This document shows, piece by piece, positions 24,107 to 32,019 of a DNA stretch of 64,000 nt. Position 1 is the stretch's first letter; every line of letters begins with the position of its first letter. The translations under genes and the position numbers were made by a program. The stretch lies in assembly GCA_947259725.1 (NCBI GenBank), contig CAMYNM010000009.1:1-64000 (forward strand), written 5' to 3'. Below the pieces are notes generated by a model, which was given only the letters and a program-made list of their open reading frames with translations, searched no databases and had not been told where the DNA came from. The DNA is from CALZIK01 sp945787635 (GTDB taxonomy: Bacteria > Acidobacteriota > Thermoanaerobaculia > Multivoradales > JAHEKO01).

Positions 24107-25478
24107 CCGCTTGGCCGGCCTCCCGGTACTGACGGAGCTTGTTTCGGATGGTGCGAACCGTCACTCCCAGAGCTCGAGCCGTTTTGGACCGGTTGTCGTC
24201 CATTCTCTTCAGGGTTTCGAGGATCAGGATCTTCTCGGCCTCGGCGACGGTTGAATTCGCCGGAACCGCGATGTGCTCCTGCGACGTGCCGTTGGTCGAT
24301 TCCCGGAGGAAGGCCGGCAGGTGGCTGGGCTGAATCCAGCCCGTCTTGGCCAGAATCACCGCGCGCTCCATGAAGTTGCGCAGCTCACGGATGTTGCCGG
24401 GCCAGTGGTATTCCTGGAACCGTAGCAATGCGGAGCCTTCGACTCCTTCGACCCGAGTGCCATGTTTCTGGTTGAATTGACGAACGAAGGCGTGCGCCAG
24501 AAGAGGCAGGTCTTCTCGGCGATCGCGCAGCGGCGGCAGCTCCACCGTGAAGACACCCAGCCTGAAGAAGAGATCCTTTCGGAGCTTGTGGTTCTTCATC
24601 GCCGAATCCGGCTCAAGATTCGTGGCGGCCAGAATCCGGACGTCAACCGGTTGGGTCTTCGAGGAGCCGAGCTTGCGCACCTTGCCTTCTTCGAGCACCC
24701 GCAGGAGCGTCGGCTGTATGGACATCGGCATCTCCGAGATCTCATCGAGGAATATCGTTCCGCCATCGGCGCTCTCAAACAGTCCGCTCTGGGTCTTGCC
24801 CGCACCGGTGAAGGCGCCGCGGACATGTCCGAAGAGCTCACGCTCGGTCAGGCTCTCCGGAAGCGCCGCCATGTTGACGGCGACGAAAGGCTGGTCGGCC
24901 CGCGGGCCGCAGTCGTGAATGGTGCGGGCGGCGAGCTCTTTGCCGGTGCCACTCTCGCCGGTGATCAGAGCCGAGGCGTGATTGTCCGAAAGGACGCGCA
25001 GAACCTCATACACCTCGCGCATCTTTTTCGAGGTGCCGACGAAGTCGCGAAATCCCCCGTCCTCTTCGAGCTGGCGCTCGAGCGCTCGCGCGCTCTGGTG
25101 GCGGCCGATCTTGCGCCCCGCGGCGTCCAAGGTCTTTTCGAGCTGCCGGTAGTCGAGCGGTTTGGTCAGGAAATCGAAGGCGCCGTGCTTCATGGCCTCG
25201 ACAGCCGAATCCACGGTGGCATAGCCGGTCATCAATATGACGGGCCGATCAGGATCGCCTTCCCGCAGGTCCTCGAGCAGCCGGACGCCGGTGGTGTCGG
25301 GAAGCACGACGTCCGAAAGGACGATGTCGGGCTCGAAATACTCGGCGCATTTCCTGGCTTCCTGGCCGTTTTCAGCGACCTGGATCTCGAAACCGGCCCT
25401 CGAAAGGCGCAATTCGAGGACCTCGCGCATCGCGGCCTCGTCGTCTACGACCAGCAATTTCAGGGTTTCAGAGCTCAT
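24093..25478 (-). CDS. NtrC-family sigma-54-dependent response regulator (GlrR-like)
   Basis: 461 residues in the standard three-part layout. The receiver has acidic pocket D12/D13, phospho-acceptor D56 in LSDVVLPD and K106 in FLTKPLD. The AAA+ domain has Walker A GESGTGKE (174-181), GAFTGA at 221-226 for sigma-54 contact, Walker B GTIFLDEI, and the arginine-finger region. A Fis-type helix-turn-helix closes the protein (KTARALGVTVRTIRNKLRQYRE). It heads the operon with the kinase and lipoprotein. The divergent bactofilin gene has an exact sigma-54 promoter, the most obvious target of this activator. Intact GAFTGA means it should activate rather than merely repress. Confidence 0.94.
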   Translation of the reverse strand: MSSETLKLLVVDDEAAMREVLELRLSRAGFEIQVAENGQEARKCAEYFEPDIVLSDVVLPDTTGVRLLEDLREGDPDRPVILMTGYATVDSAVEAMKHGAFDFLTKPLDYRQLEKTLDAAGRKIGRHQSARALERQLEEDGGFRDFVGTSKKMREVYEVLRVLSDNHASALITGESGTGKELAARTIHDCGPRADQPFVAVNMAALPESLTERELFGHVRGAFTGAGKTQSGLFESADGGTIFLDEISEMPMSIQPTLLRVLEEGKVRKLGSSKTQPVDVRILAATNLEPDSAMKNHKLRKDLFFRLGVFTVELPPLRDRREDLPLLAHAFVRQFNQKHGTRVEGVEGSALLRFQEYHWPGNIRELRNFMERAVILAKTGWIQPSHLPAFLRESTNGTSQEHIAVPANSTVAEAEKILILETLKRMDDNRSKTARALGVTVRTIRNKLRQYREAGQADESS

Positions 25479-25644
25479 TGCCTACCGGCTTTTGGAGTGT
25501 AGATCCGAAACTGTACCAGAGCGGAAAACTTTTCCTATCTCGCTGCGGCCTGCGCAAGAATCCGTCCAAGGGTTGAGATGGAGAACCGAGAGAGCTTCTC
25601 GCTACTAGCTGACGATCGGGAGCGCGGGCTTCGAGTCCGAACGC

Positions 25645-25659
25645 TGGCACCGCAGTTGC
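25645..25659 (+). promoter_or_regulatory. Sigma-54 (-24/-12) promoter upstream of the bactofilin gene
   Basis: TGGCAC-N5-TTGC matches the sigma-54 consensus, with exact GG-N10-GC spacing. The predicted transcript starts near 25671, 17 bases before the GTG start and just ahead of the AAGGAGG ribosome site. It lies in the divergent gap with the operon encoding a GAFTGA-bearing activator, 167 bases from that activator's start codon, leaving room for upstream activator sites. Confidence 0.82.
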
Positions 25660-25687
25660 GTTACTGGACTTCAACAAGGAGGTGTTC

Positions 25688-26227
25688 GTGTTCAAACAGA
25701 CCAAAGGTGAGTCCCTTCACCCAAGTGAGACGTCCGCGCCTGAGCCGCGGTCGCAGCCTGTGCGCTCTGCCGGAGAGCGTCCGGCGAGCCTCGGTCCGTC
25801 GATCTCTCTCACCGGCAATCTCACCGGGAGCGAAGACTTGATTATCGAAGGCTCGGTCGAAGGCGAGATCATGGTCCGTGATCACATGGTCACGATCAGC
25901 GAGAGCGGATCCGTCAAGGCCGACATCTACGGTAGGAGTATCTGCGTGGAAGGAAAAGTAGACGGCAACCTGGTAGGCGACGAGCAGGTCGTGATCCGCC
26001 GGTCCGGCCGTGTCCGAGGTAACGTCACGGCGCCCCGCGTCAACCTGGAGAACGGGGCGAAGTTCAAGGGCAGCATCGACATGCAGCCCGGCTCGTCGAA
26101 CTCCGGGAAGAAAACCGATCCACCAGGGCAACCGACTTCCAAGGCTCCGGCGAAGGCCGAAGCGAGTGGCTCGGCGGCCAGCAAACCAACCCCGCGGACG
26201 ACGGCCGCGACGCCACAAACAGCATGA
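25688..26227 (+). CDS. Bactofilin
   Basis: 179 residues. After a disordered N-terminus, residues about 35-135 form the bactofilin beta-helix (PF04519 type), with the regular strand repeat IIEGSVEGEIMV, VKADIYGRSICVEGKVDGNLVGDEQVVIRRSGRVRGNVTAPRV. A Pro/Ala/Lys-rich tail follows. Bactofilins polymerise into membrane-associated filaments that organise cell shape and envelope synthesis. AAGGAGG ends 5 bases before GTG 25688; the GTG at 25682 overlaps it and is unlikely. A sigma-54 promoter lies 29 bases upstream, and the OmpA-type lipoprotein gene overlaps the 3' end by four bases, so filament and envelope anchor are made together. Confidence 0.9.
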   Translation: MFKQTKGESLHPSETSAPEPRSQPVRSAGERPASLGPSISLTGNLTGSEDLIIEGSVEGEIMVRDHMVTISESGSVKADIYGRSICVEGKVDGNLVGDEQVVIRRSGRVRGNVTAPRVNLENGAKFKGSIDMQPGSSNSGKKTDPPGQPTSKAPAKAEASGSAASKPTPRTTAATPQTA

Positions 26228-26853
26228 GAATTCCCCAATCTTCGCGAATAGAGGCGGCCGCGGCCCTTTTGGTGCTGGCGATGATCGCTACCGGATGTGC
26301 TTCCAAGAAATACGTCAAGGCGACGGTCGAGGAGTCCGAGGCTCGGACCACCAAGACCACGGATGTCCTGCAATCACAGATCGAGCGCGACCAGACCAAG
26401 CTGGCGGAGCACGAGGAAGAGATGGCAGGCATCTCGGCGACTGCCCAGGACGCGCTCGAGCGCGCGGTCGCGGCCGGTCATCTGGCGGAGGGGAAGTTCC
26501 TGTTCGAGACTATTCTCTCGGACGACAAGATCCGGTTCGGCTTCGATCAGACCGAGCTGTCGCCGGAAGGCGCCGACGCTCTGGCGGCATTCGCCGCCGA
26601 GCTGATGTCGCAGAACCAGAACGTTTTTATCGAGATCCAGGGTCACACCGACTCGACCGGATCTGAAGACTACAACCTCAAGCTGGGCGAGGAGCGAGCC
26701 GAGAACGTGCGCCGCCATCTGAGCCGGGAGCACGGCATCGCGCTCCATCGGATGTCGGTCATCTCGTACGGCGAGGCCACTCCGATCGCTGACAACTCGA
26801 CCCGCGAGGGCCGGCAAACCAACCGACGGGTAGGACTGGTCGTATTGAAGTAG
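26224..26853 (+). CDS. OmpA/Pal-type peptidoglycan-binding lipoprotein
   Basis: 209 residues with lipobox IATGC (Cys25). Residues about 30-90 are a charged helix or coiled coil (LQSQIERDQTKLAEHEEEMAGI). The C-terminal 110 residues are an OmpA-like domain: KIRFGFDQTELSPEGADAL, IEIQGHTDSTGSEDYNLKLGEERAENVRRHL and SYGEATPIADNSTREGRQTNRRV. The Asp and Arg that hold diaminopimelate in this family are present (HTDSTG, RQTNRRV). It should tie the outer membrane to peptidoglycan. The start overlaps the bactofilin stop (ATGA), so both depend on the sigma-54 promoter at 25645. Confidence 0.92.
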   Translation: MRIPQSSRIEAAAALLVLAMIATGCASKKYVKATVEESEARTTKTTDVLQSQIERDQTKLAEHEEEMAGISATAQDALERAVAAGHLAEGKFLFETILSDDKIRFGFDQTELSPEGADALAAFAAELMSQNQNVFIEIQGHTDSTGSEDYNLKLGEERAENVRRHLSREHGIALHRMSVISYGEATPIADNSTREGRQTNRRVGLVVLK

Positions 26854-26873
26854 CCGCAGGAAATAAAAGTTAG

Positions 26874-26977
26874 GGCCCCCCTCGTCATCTCCGGTGCCGC
26901 AAGTTTCTCTCCAGTTCACTGTAGAGATTCCTAAGCCGCTCACTCCCCACGGAATGATGAGGGGGGCCACTTTTTTT
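26874..26977 (+). terminator. Long structured terminator, possibly a small RNA, after the bactofilin operon
   Basis: GGCCCCCCTCGTCAT (26874-26888) pairs with ATGATGAGGGGGGCC (26954-26968) over 15 bp, with one G-U, followed by seven Ts (26971-26977). The 65-base interior contains a second good hairpin, TCTCTCCAG/CTGTAGAGA around TTCA (26906-26927). The shape differs from an ordinary terminator because of the large structured loop. It may be the 3' end of the bactofilin-ompA mRNA or a stand-alone RNA; no promoter is certain. Confidence 0.7.
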
Positions 26978-27072
26978 CTGGATACGCCAGCCCCCATCCT
27001 GCCTCTCCCGATCCGTTTGTCGCCGTTTCTCTAGGGGCGCGGTAGACTTTCGCGCTCAGTCGAGGAGCGTTG

Positions 27073-27612
27073 ATGAGTGGGAAACCCGTCGTAGTCGTGG
27101 CGTCGAAGAACCCGGTGAAGATCGCCGCCGTCCAAGGGGCGTTGGAGCGCACGGTCCCGGGTGAGGCCTTCGAAGTGGCCGGAATCGAAGTCGGCACTGC
27201 GATCGCGGATCAGCCGCGGTCGGACGCTGAAACGCTCTCAGGCGCCGAGGAGCGAGCCCGTGCAGCCGCCGAGCTCCGGCCTGAAGCCGACTATTGGGTG
27301 GGGATCGAAGGCGGTATCGAGGACTCGGATGCCGGAATGACCGCCTTCGCGTGGATCGTCGTCAAAACCGGTTTCGGCACGGGCCGGGCTCGTTCGGGGA
27401 CTTTTTTTCTGCCGGACCGAGTTGCCCTACTGGTAAGGCAGGGTAAGGAACTGGGCGAGGCGGACGACATCGTCTTCGGTCGGTCTAACTCGAAGCAAGA
27501 GGAGGGTGCGGTTGGGCTGCTCACGCACGGGGTCATCGATCGGCGAGCCCTCTACGAGCACGCGGTCGTGCTAGCGCTGGCGCCGCTCAGGAACCCGCTG
27601 CTCTATCACTGA
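27073..27612 (+). CDS. yjjX: Inosine/xanthosine triphosphatase, YjjX family
   Basis: 179 residues, matching the family length. The signature ASKNPVKIAAVQGAL is at the N-terminus, and the family blocks SDAETLSGAEERAR, YWVGIEGGIED and DDIVFGRSNSKQEEGAVGLLTHGVIDR follow. YjjX removes the non-canonical nucleotides ITP and XTP from the pool in a Mg-dependent reaction in the cytoplasm. GAGGAG lies about 5 bases before ATG 27073; the TTG just upstream is not needed. The gene stands alone after the structured terminator, and its 3' end overlaps the convergent metalloprotease gene by 7 bases. Confidence 0.9.
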   Translation: MSGKPVVVVASKNPVKIAAVQGALERTVPGEAFEVAGIEVGTAIADQPRSDAETLSGAEERARAAAELRPEADYWVGIEGGIEDSDAGMTAFAWIVVKTGFGTGRARSGTFFLPDRVALLVRQGKELGEADDIVFGRSNSKQEEGAVGLLTHGVIDRRALYEHAVVLALAPLRNPLLYH

Positions 27613-28655
27613 GCCGCAACGGGTCCCGGTGACCCTAGCCACTGCCTGAACTGTTGGTCGAGCTCGCGGCCGTCGCTCTCCACTGTTTCGAGCATGCACA
27701 GAAGATCGCACCCTTGGATGCTCGCGAGGCGCCGCAAGAAGGACCGGAAGCGCGGCCCTAGCTCCGGATCGGTCAACAGGAATCGAACCAGCAGTGCGCT
27801 GGTTTCGTAGTCGAAGGAGACCGTGCCTCGGTCGAACTCCGTTCGTGACTTGATCATCACCGCCGCTACCGGCTCGGCGCGGCCATGGTCGATTGCCTGG
27901 CGCAGGCGCTCGGCCAGTGGCTCAGCGCCGACGTTTCGGTCGAGGGTCGTAAAACCGGACGGCGTCGCGGTGTCGCCCACGGCGTCCGCAAGTCCCTCGG
28001 AGAGCCAGGGAGGCAGGCGACGTCCGAAAGCGCGGCGGTGGGAAAGATGGGCGAGCTCGTGCGCTAGTACCGTGGCGAACCTCTCGAGCGGCAGGTCTTC
28101 GGCGGCAAGAGCCACCACGCCGCGGCTCGCCTGGCTGAATCCCGCGTAGCCTTGGCGCAGCTGCGCCGAGGAAGCGGCGAAGGCCCGGAAGGCCTCGGTC
28201 GAGCCGAACAGCATGATCAGCCCGGTGGGAGGATGAGGGGTCGTGACCCCCAACCGATCGAAATAGACCGAGTCGAAGTCGGCTGCGATCGAACGGCAGG
28301 TTTCGAGATAGCTTGCGGCGGCGGTCGAGAGGACCCGGTATGGGCCGCAGGTTGATTCGGTCGCATCATTGCCGTCGTTCGAAAGCGCCTGGCGCGCGGC
28401 CTCCACGGTCGCGGCCGACGGCTGAGCGACCGGTTGGCCGGGACCGGCTGGTCGTGAGGTGAGTGAGGGCTCTGCGGTTCGGGCCTCGACGGTGGGAGCG
28501 GGTGGTGGCGCCTGCGCGTCGGTCGAGTCGCGGCAGCCCGCGAGTAGCCAGGCTGCGCAGATCAGCAGCCAGCCGGCGTGGCTGACCCGGGCGACCCGGG
28601 TGCCCCGGGCGGTGACGCCGCGGCCAGGGATCTTCCCCTCCGATCGCGGAAGCAA
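27606..28655 (-). CDS. Lipoprotein with gluzincin metalloprotease motif (peptidase MA-like)
   Basis: 349 residues. The hydrophobic segment AGWLLICAAWLLAGC ends in a lipobox with Cys41, followed by a Pro/Ala-rich linker. The catalytic motif HELAH (H199, E200, H203) is followed by the third ligand E220 in WLSEGLADAVG, the gluzincin pattern. A conserved ending with paired cysteines (QGCDLLCMLE) may form a disulfide. This fits the peptidase-MA/DUF1570-like group of exported metallopeptidases; the substrate is unknown. The only usable start is a TTG at 28655 without a clear ribosome site, so the exact N-terminus is doubtful. It lies 9 bases after the PilZ gene, so the two are probably cotranscribed. 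Confidence 0.75.
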   Translation of the reverse strand: MLPRSEGKIPGRGVTARGTRVARVSHAGWLLICAAWLLAGCRDSTDAQAPPPAPTVEARTAEPSLTSRPAGPGQPVAQPSAATVEAARQALSNDGNDATESTCGPYRVLSTAAASYLETCRSIAADFDSVYFDRLGVTTPHPPTGLIMLFGSTEAFRAFAASSAQLRQGYAGFSQASRGVVALAAEDLPLERFATVLAHELAHLSHRRAFGRRLPPWLSEGLADAVGDTATPSGFTTLDRNVGAEPLAERLRQAIDHGRAEPVAAVMIKSRTEFDRGTVSFDYETSALLVRFLLTDPELGPRFRSFLRRLASIQGCDLLCMLETVESDGRELDQQFRQWLGSPGPVAAQ

Positions 28656-28664
28656 CGGACAGTC

Positions 28665-29342
28665 TTAGCTCAGCTCGGTGCCGATGAACGACTCGAGGGT
28701 GAGGCGAGACTCCTCGCTCAGCTCGAGAAACTCGATACCGAGATGAACGCTACCGTCGATCAGGTCGTCGCCATCGTCCGTAAGCCGCTCGACTCGGGCG
28801 ATGCGGGCCGCGGCGCTGAACTCGATGCCTCCGATCTGCACGTCGAGCCCGCATTCGGTGTCCACGGGTGGGGCGACCTTGGTCTCGACGAGCATTCCCG
28901 AGAGGCTGATCTGCCGCACCGAGAACTTGGCCTCGAGGCTGAGGTCCGCCGGTCTGGCGGCTTCGATGCGGAAGCGTCCGAACAGACGATTCTCGAGGCT
29001 GATCACCGCGTTCTTGTGAATGAAAGATCGGAGCTCGTTGGCCTTGCCGCTCATCACGTCGGCGAAGTGGACGCCGGCGCGATAAACGGGCTGGACGTCG
29101 CCTCTGGGGTCGCGGGTCGTCTTGACCAGAGTGCACCAGACGACGGTGCCCTTGAGCGGCACGTGCTGGTCGCCTTCGTCGAGCCGAAGCGAGTATTCGC
29201 GGCCGATTTTGAGCGGATTGTTGGTCTCGAGCGACATGCCGTCGAGGCTCAGGTTGAGGACCCGGGCGTCGGTGGTGAAGAGGAAGCTGCCCTTGATCCC
29301 CTCGACTTGATATCGCGTGTGTGTTCTGCGTTCGTCAGCCAT
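28665..29342 (-). CDS. Double PilZ-domain protein (c-di-GMP binding)
   Basis: About 225 residues starting at MADERRTHTRY. The first PilZ domain has the RxxxR motif in ERRTHTRY and the D/NxSxxG motif as NLSLDGM. A second, related domain begins near FGRFRIEA and has QISLSGM, ending with a LGIEFLELSEESR block. PilZ domains bind cyclic di-GMP; the second domain lacks an obvious RxxxR and may be structural. The frame stays open far upstream of this ATG, but the upstream translation is antisense to lpxD and is not a gene. No strong ribosome site is visible. Likely roles are control of motility or surface polysaccharide. Confidence 0.82.
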   Translation of the reverse strand: MADERRTHTRYQVEGIKGSFLFTTDARVLNLSLDGMSLETNNPLKIGREYSLRLDEGDQHVPLKGTVVWCTLVKTTRDPRGDVQPVYRAGVHFADVMSGKANELRSFIHKNAVISLENRLFGRFRIEAARPADLSLEAKFSVRQISLSGMLVETKVAPPVDTECGLDVQIGGIEFSAAARIARVERLTDDGDDLIDGSVHLGIEFLELSEESRLTLESFIGTELS

Positions 29343-29453
29343 GGTTTCAGACGCATCCAGCGCGGTTGTGACTCCCCTGACTCGAAGACCGGAGACCATT
29401 TTTAGCACAGGGCAGGTAGTATTCCCAAAGGACAAGCCGGCGGGACCTTTCCC

Positions 29454-29909
29454 GTGGCGTTTTTCATATGTCCGAGCTGCAATAGGTCGATCGTGTCCGA
29501 CAGGAAATACCGCCAAAAAGGCTATCGGGATGACGACGGGCGGCCGTCGAGCTCGCCTCAGGAGCCCTCCGGGCGGCGCGAGGAGGGGCCTCGCGGACGC
29601 GGTCTCGGCGCGCCGACGCAGACGACCTTCAAGTGCTCCCGCTGCGGCAACAAGCTGGGCCCGGCCCCGGATTTCGAGGAAACCTGCTCGAATTGCGGAA
29701 GCGACGTGCACACCTGCTCGAACTGCAGGTTTCTCGATCCGTCGGCACCCAATGAGTGTCGCCTGCCGGTCCAGACGCGCATCACGGCCAAGTCGAAGCG
29801 AAACCGCTGCGAGGAGTTCGAGCCCAAGCTCGTTCAGGTGTTCAGCTCGGATTCGGGCGGTTCGGCCAAGGGCGCGAAAGCGGCCTTCGACGACCTTTTC
29901 AACTTCTAA
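29454..29909 (+). CDS. Small zinc-ribbon protein
   Basis: 151 residues starting at GTG. An N-terminal CPSC pair is followed by an acidic/basic disordered stretch, then FKCSRCGNKL and CSNCGSDVHTCSNCRF with further cysteines, giving a zinc-ribbon block with CxxC pairs at about residues 61, 83 and 90. The tail ends AFDDLFNF, possibly a docking peptide. Zinc ribbons of this type bind nucleic acid or protein. It sits 9 bases before lpxD and is probably in the same transcript; any link to lipid A is unclear. I do not recognise a named family. Confidence 0.68.
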   Translation: MAFFICPSCNRSIVSDRKYRQKGYRDDDGRPSSSPQEPSGRREEGPRGRGLGAPTQTTFKCSRCGNKLGPAPDFEETCSNCGSDVHTCSNCRFLDPSAPNECRLPVQTRITAKSKRNRCEEFEPKLVQVFSSDSGGSAKGAKAAFDDLFNF

Positions 29910-29918
29910 GAAGGACCG

Positions 29919-30935
29919 ATGGCGACGCTGAACAAGACACTGGGCGAGATCTGTGAGCTGCTCGGCGAGGGCGAGCTCGCCGGCGACGCCGGGTTTCTGT
30001 GTCGCGAGCTTAGGGGTCTCGAAGATGCCGGTCCGTCCGATCTCTCCTTCGTGAAGGGGCGCAAGCAGATTGCCGCGGCTCGTGCCTCGGGTGCGGGAGC
30101 GCTCCTCGTGCCGGAGCGTATCGAGGACAGCTCGGCGCATCAGATTGTCCTGGCCGAGCCGTTTGTGGCGCTCACCCGAGTGCTGGCCCGAATCGGAGCC
30201 GACAAGCGGGTCCGTGAGCCGGGGATTCACGAGAGCGCCGTTGTGGACGCCAGCGCCTCGATTGGCCTGGATGCCTACCTGGGGCCCGGAGTCGTGGTCG
30301 AGAGGGACGCGGTCGTGGGTAACCGGGCGGTGGTCCACGCCAACGCGTTTGTCGGTCCGCGGTGTGTGATCGGGGAAGAGAGTGTCATCCATCCGGGGGT
30401 GATACTGCGTGAGGACGTCCGGCTGGGTGATCGCGTGACCGTGCGATCGGGGACCGTGATCGGATCCGAAGGCTACGGGTTTCTGCCCACCGGCGACCGG
30501 CCGTTCGGCATCCCCCAGGTGGGCGGAGTGAATATCGGTGAGGACGTAGAGATCGGCGCGCTGGCGACTATCGACTGTGCGACGTTCGGGCGTACCGAGA
30601 TCGGTTCGAGCACGAAGATCGGCGATATGGTGCACATCGGCCACAACTGCAGAATCGGCAGGAACGTCATGCTGCTGCCCATGGTCGGAATCGCCGGTTC
30701 GGTGGAGGTCGGCGACGGCGCGCTGCTGGCGGGGCGGTCGAGTTGCGCCGACAACCTCAAGATCGGCAAAGGGGCACAGGTCGGCGCCAACAGCGTGGTA
30801 TTCAAGGACGTGGGCGACGGCGAGATCGTCTGGGGTCGCCCGGCGAGGCCGAAGACGAAGGAGATGAGGATCCAGGCTCTCCTGGGGAGGCTGCCGGAGC
30901 TCTTTCGCGACGTTCGGCGGATCATGGAAAGCTAG
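29919..30935 (+). CDS. lpxD: UDP-3-O-(3-hydroxyacyl)glucosamine N-acyltransferase, first copy
   Basis: 338 residues, the usual LpxD length. An N-terminal uridine-binding domain (DAGPSDLSFVKGRKQ, GALLVP) is followed by a left-handed parallel beta-helix of hexapeptide repeats from about residue 100. The catalytic histidine is H242 in HIGHNCRIG, matching the conserved His of E. coli LpxD. The helical tail ends FRDVRRIMES. LpxD adds the amide-linked 3-hydroxyacyl chain from acyl-ACP in lipid A synthesis. AAGGA lies 5 bases before the ATG. A second lpxD follows 46 bases later, giving a tandem pair. Confidence 0.92.
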   Translation: MATLNKTLGEICELLGEGELAGDAGFLCRELRGLEDAGPSDLSFVKGRKQIAAARASGAGALLVPERIEDSSAHQIVLAEPFVALTRVLARIGADKRVREPGIHESAVVDASASIGLDAYLGPGVVVERDAVVGNRAVVHANAFVGPRCVIGEESVIHPGVILREDVRLGDRVTVRSGTVIGSEGYGFLPTGDRPFGIPQVGGVNIGEDVEIGALATIDCATFGRTEIGSSTKIGDMVHIGHNCRIGRNVMLLPMVGIAGSVEVGDGALLAGRSSCADNLKIGKGAQVGANSVVFKDVGDGEIVWGRPARPKTKEMRIQALLGRLPELFRDVRRIMES

Positions 30936-30981
30936 CTCACCCGGCTTGGTAGAGTCCGCTGTTCGGGAAGAGGAGCTGTGA

Positions 30982-32019
30982 ATGGCGAAGTTGAATCTGA
31001 CTCTGGGCGAGGTGCGCGATTTGGTGGGGGAGGGCGTGATTTTCGGCCACGCGGACTTTGTCTGTCGCTCGATCGTGCGACTCGACCATGCGGGCCCGAG
31101 CGATCTGTCCTTCGTCAAGGGAGAGAAGTACTTCGCGGCAGCCGAGGCCTCGCGCGCCGGAGCGCTCGTGGTTCCGCAGGCGCTGGGAGGCACCCAGGCC
31201 CATCAGCTGGTGCTTTCGGACCCGCACGCGGGTTTGGCCAGGCTGCTTGATTGGGTCGCGGAAAGACAGCGGGGAAAAGCCACGGGAATCGATCCGCGTG
31301 CGACGGTCGCGGAGTCGGCCTCGATCGGGGAAGGTGTCGCCATTGGCGCCGGCGCGGTCATCTGCGAAGAGGCCGTAGTGGGCGACCGAGCCGTCATCGA
31401 CGCCAATGTCTTCGTCGGATGCCGATCGGTCATCGGCGACGACGCGGTGCTCCACCCGAACGCGGTGATTCGCGAAGATGTGACCGTCGGCCAGCGCACG
31501 ATCGTCCATGCCGGCGCGGTGATCGGCTCGGACGGATACAGTTTTGTCTCCGATGAGCATGGGCATCGGCGCGTGCCGCAGGTCGGTGGCGTGGTGCTGG
31601 GTGACGACGTCGAGGTCGGGGCGCTCGCGACGATCGATCGGGCGACCCTCGACGAGACGGTGATCGGCCGTGGTACGAAGATCGGCGACATGGTTCACGT
31701 CGGCCACAACTGCCGGGTTGGGGAGGACGTTCTTCTGCTGCCGTTCACGGCGATCTCGGGCTCCGTCGAGGTCGGGGACCGCGCGATCTTCGCAGGCCGG
31801 TCGGGAAGCTCCGACAATCTGAAGATCGGCGCCGGCGCGCGGATCGGAGCGTGCTCGGTGGCCTTCAAGGACATCGCCGCGGGCGAGACCGTCTGGGGCA
31901 ACCCGGCGAGGCCCAAGATGGAGGCGATGAGAATCCAGGTTTTGCTCGGCGAGCTGGCGGAAATGCGTCGGGAGCTGCGCGAGCTTCGCGCCGATCGCAA
32001 GGAAAGGAAGCAGGGATGA
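30982..32019 (+). CDS. lpxD: UDP-3-O-(3-hydroxyacyl)glucosamine N-acyltransferase, second copy
   Basis: 345 residues, clearly homologous along its whole length to the preceding gene (LNLTLGEVRDLVGEGVIFG against LNKTLGEICELLGEGELAG). It shares the same catalytic H242 (HVGHNCRVG) and the KMEAMRIQVLLGELAEM tail. GAGGAG precedes the ATG. Differences cluster in the hexapeptide turns and the N-terminal domain, so the copies are old paralogues. They may use different acyl chain lengths, or one may act on another nucleotide sugar. The stop overlaps purE by four bases (ATGA). Confidence 0.92.
   Translation: MAKLNLTLGEVRDLVGEGVIFGHADFVCRSIVRLDHAGPSDLSFVKGEKYFAAAEASRAGALVVPQALGGTQAHQLVLSDPHAGLARLLDWVAERQRGKATGIDPRATVAESASIGEGVAIGAGAVICEEAVVGDRAVIDANVFVGCRSVIGDDAVLHPNAVIREDVTVGQRTIVHAGAVIGSDGYSFVSDEHGHRRVPQVGGVVLGDDVEVGALATIDRATLDETVIGRGTKIGDMVHVGHNCRVGEDVLLLPFTAISGSVEVGDRAIFAGRSGSSDNLKIGAGARIGACSVAFKDIAAGETVWGNPARPKMEAMRIQVLLGELAEMRRELRELRADRKERKQG

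Noticed and set aside
26874..26977. 6S RNA
   Set aside because: The closing stem and interior hairpin are suggestive, but it is only about 105 bases, lacks the long bubble between two stems, and ends in a T-run like a terminator.
28665..31193. 842-residue minus-strand ORF ending in the PilZ protein
   Set aside because: Only the last 225 residues are protein-like. The rest is antisense to the zinc-ribbon and lpxD genes, so the gene starts at 29342.
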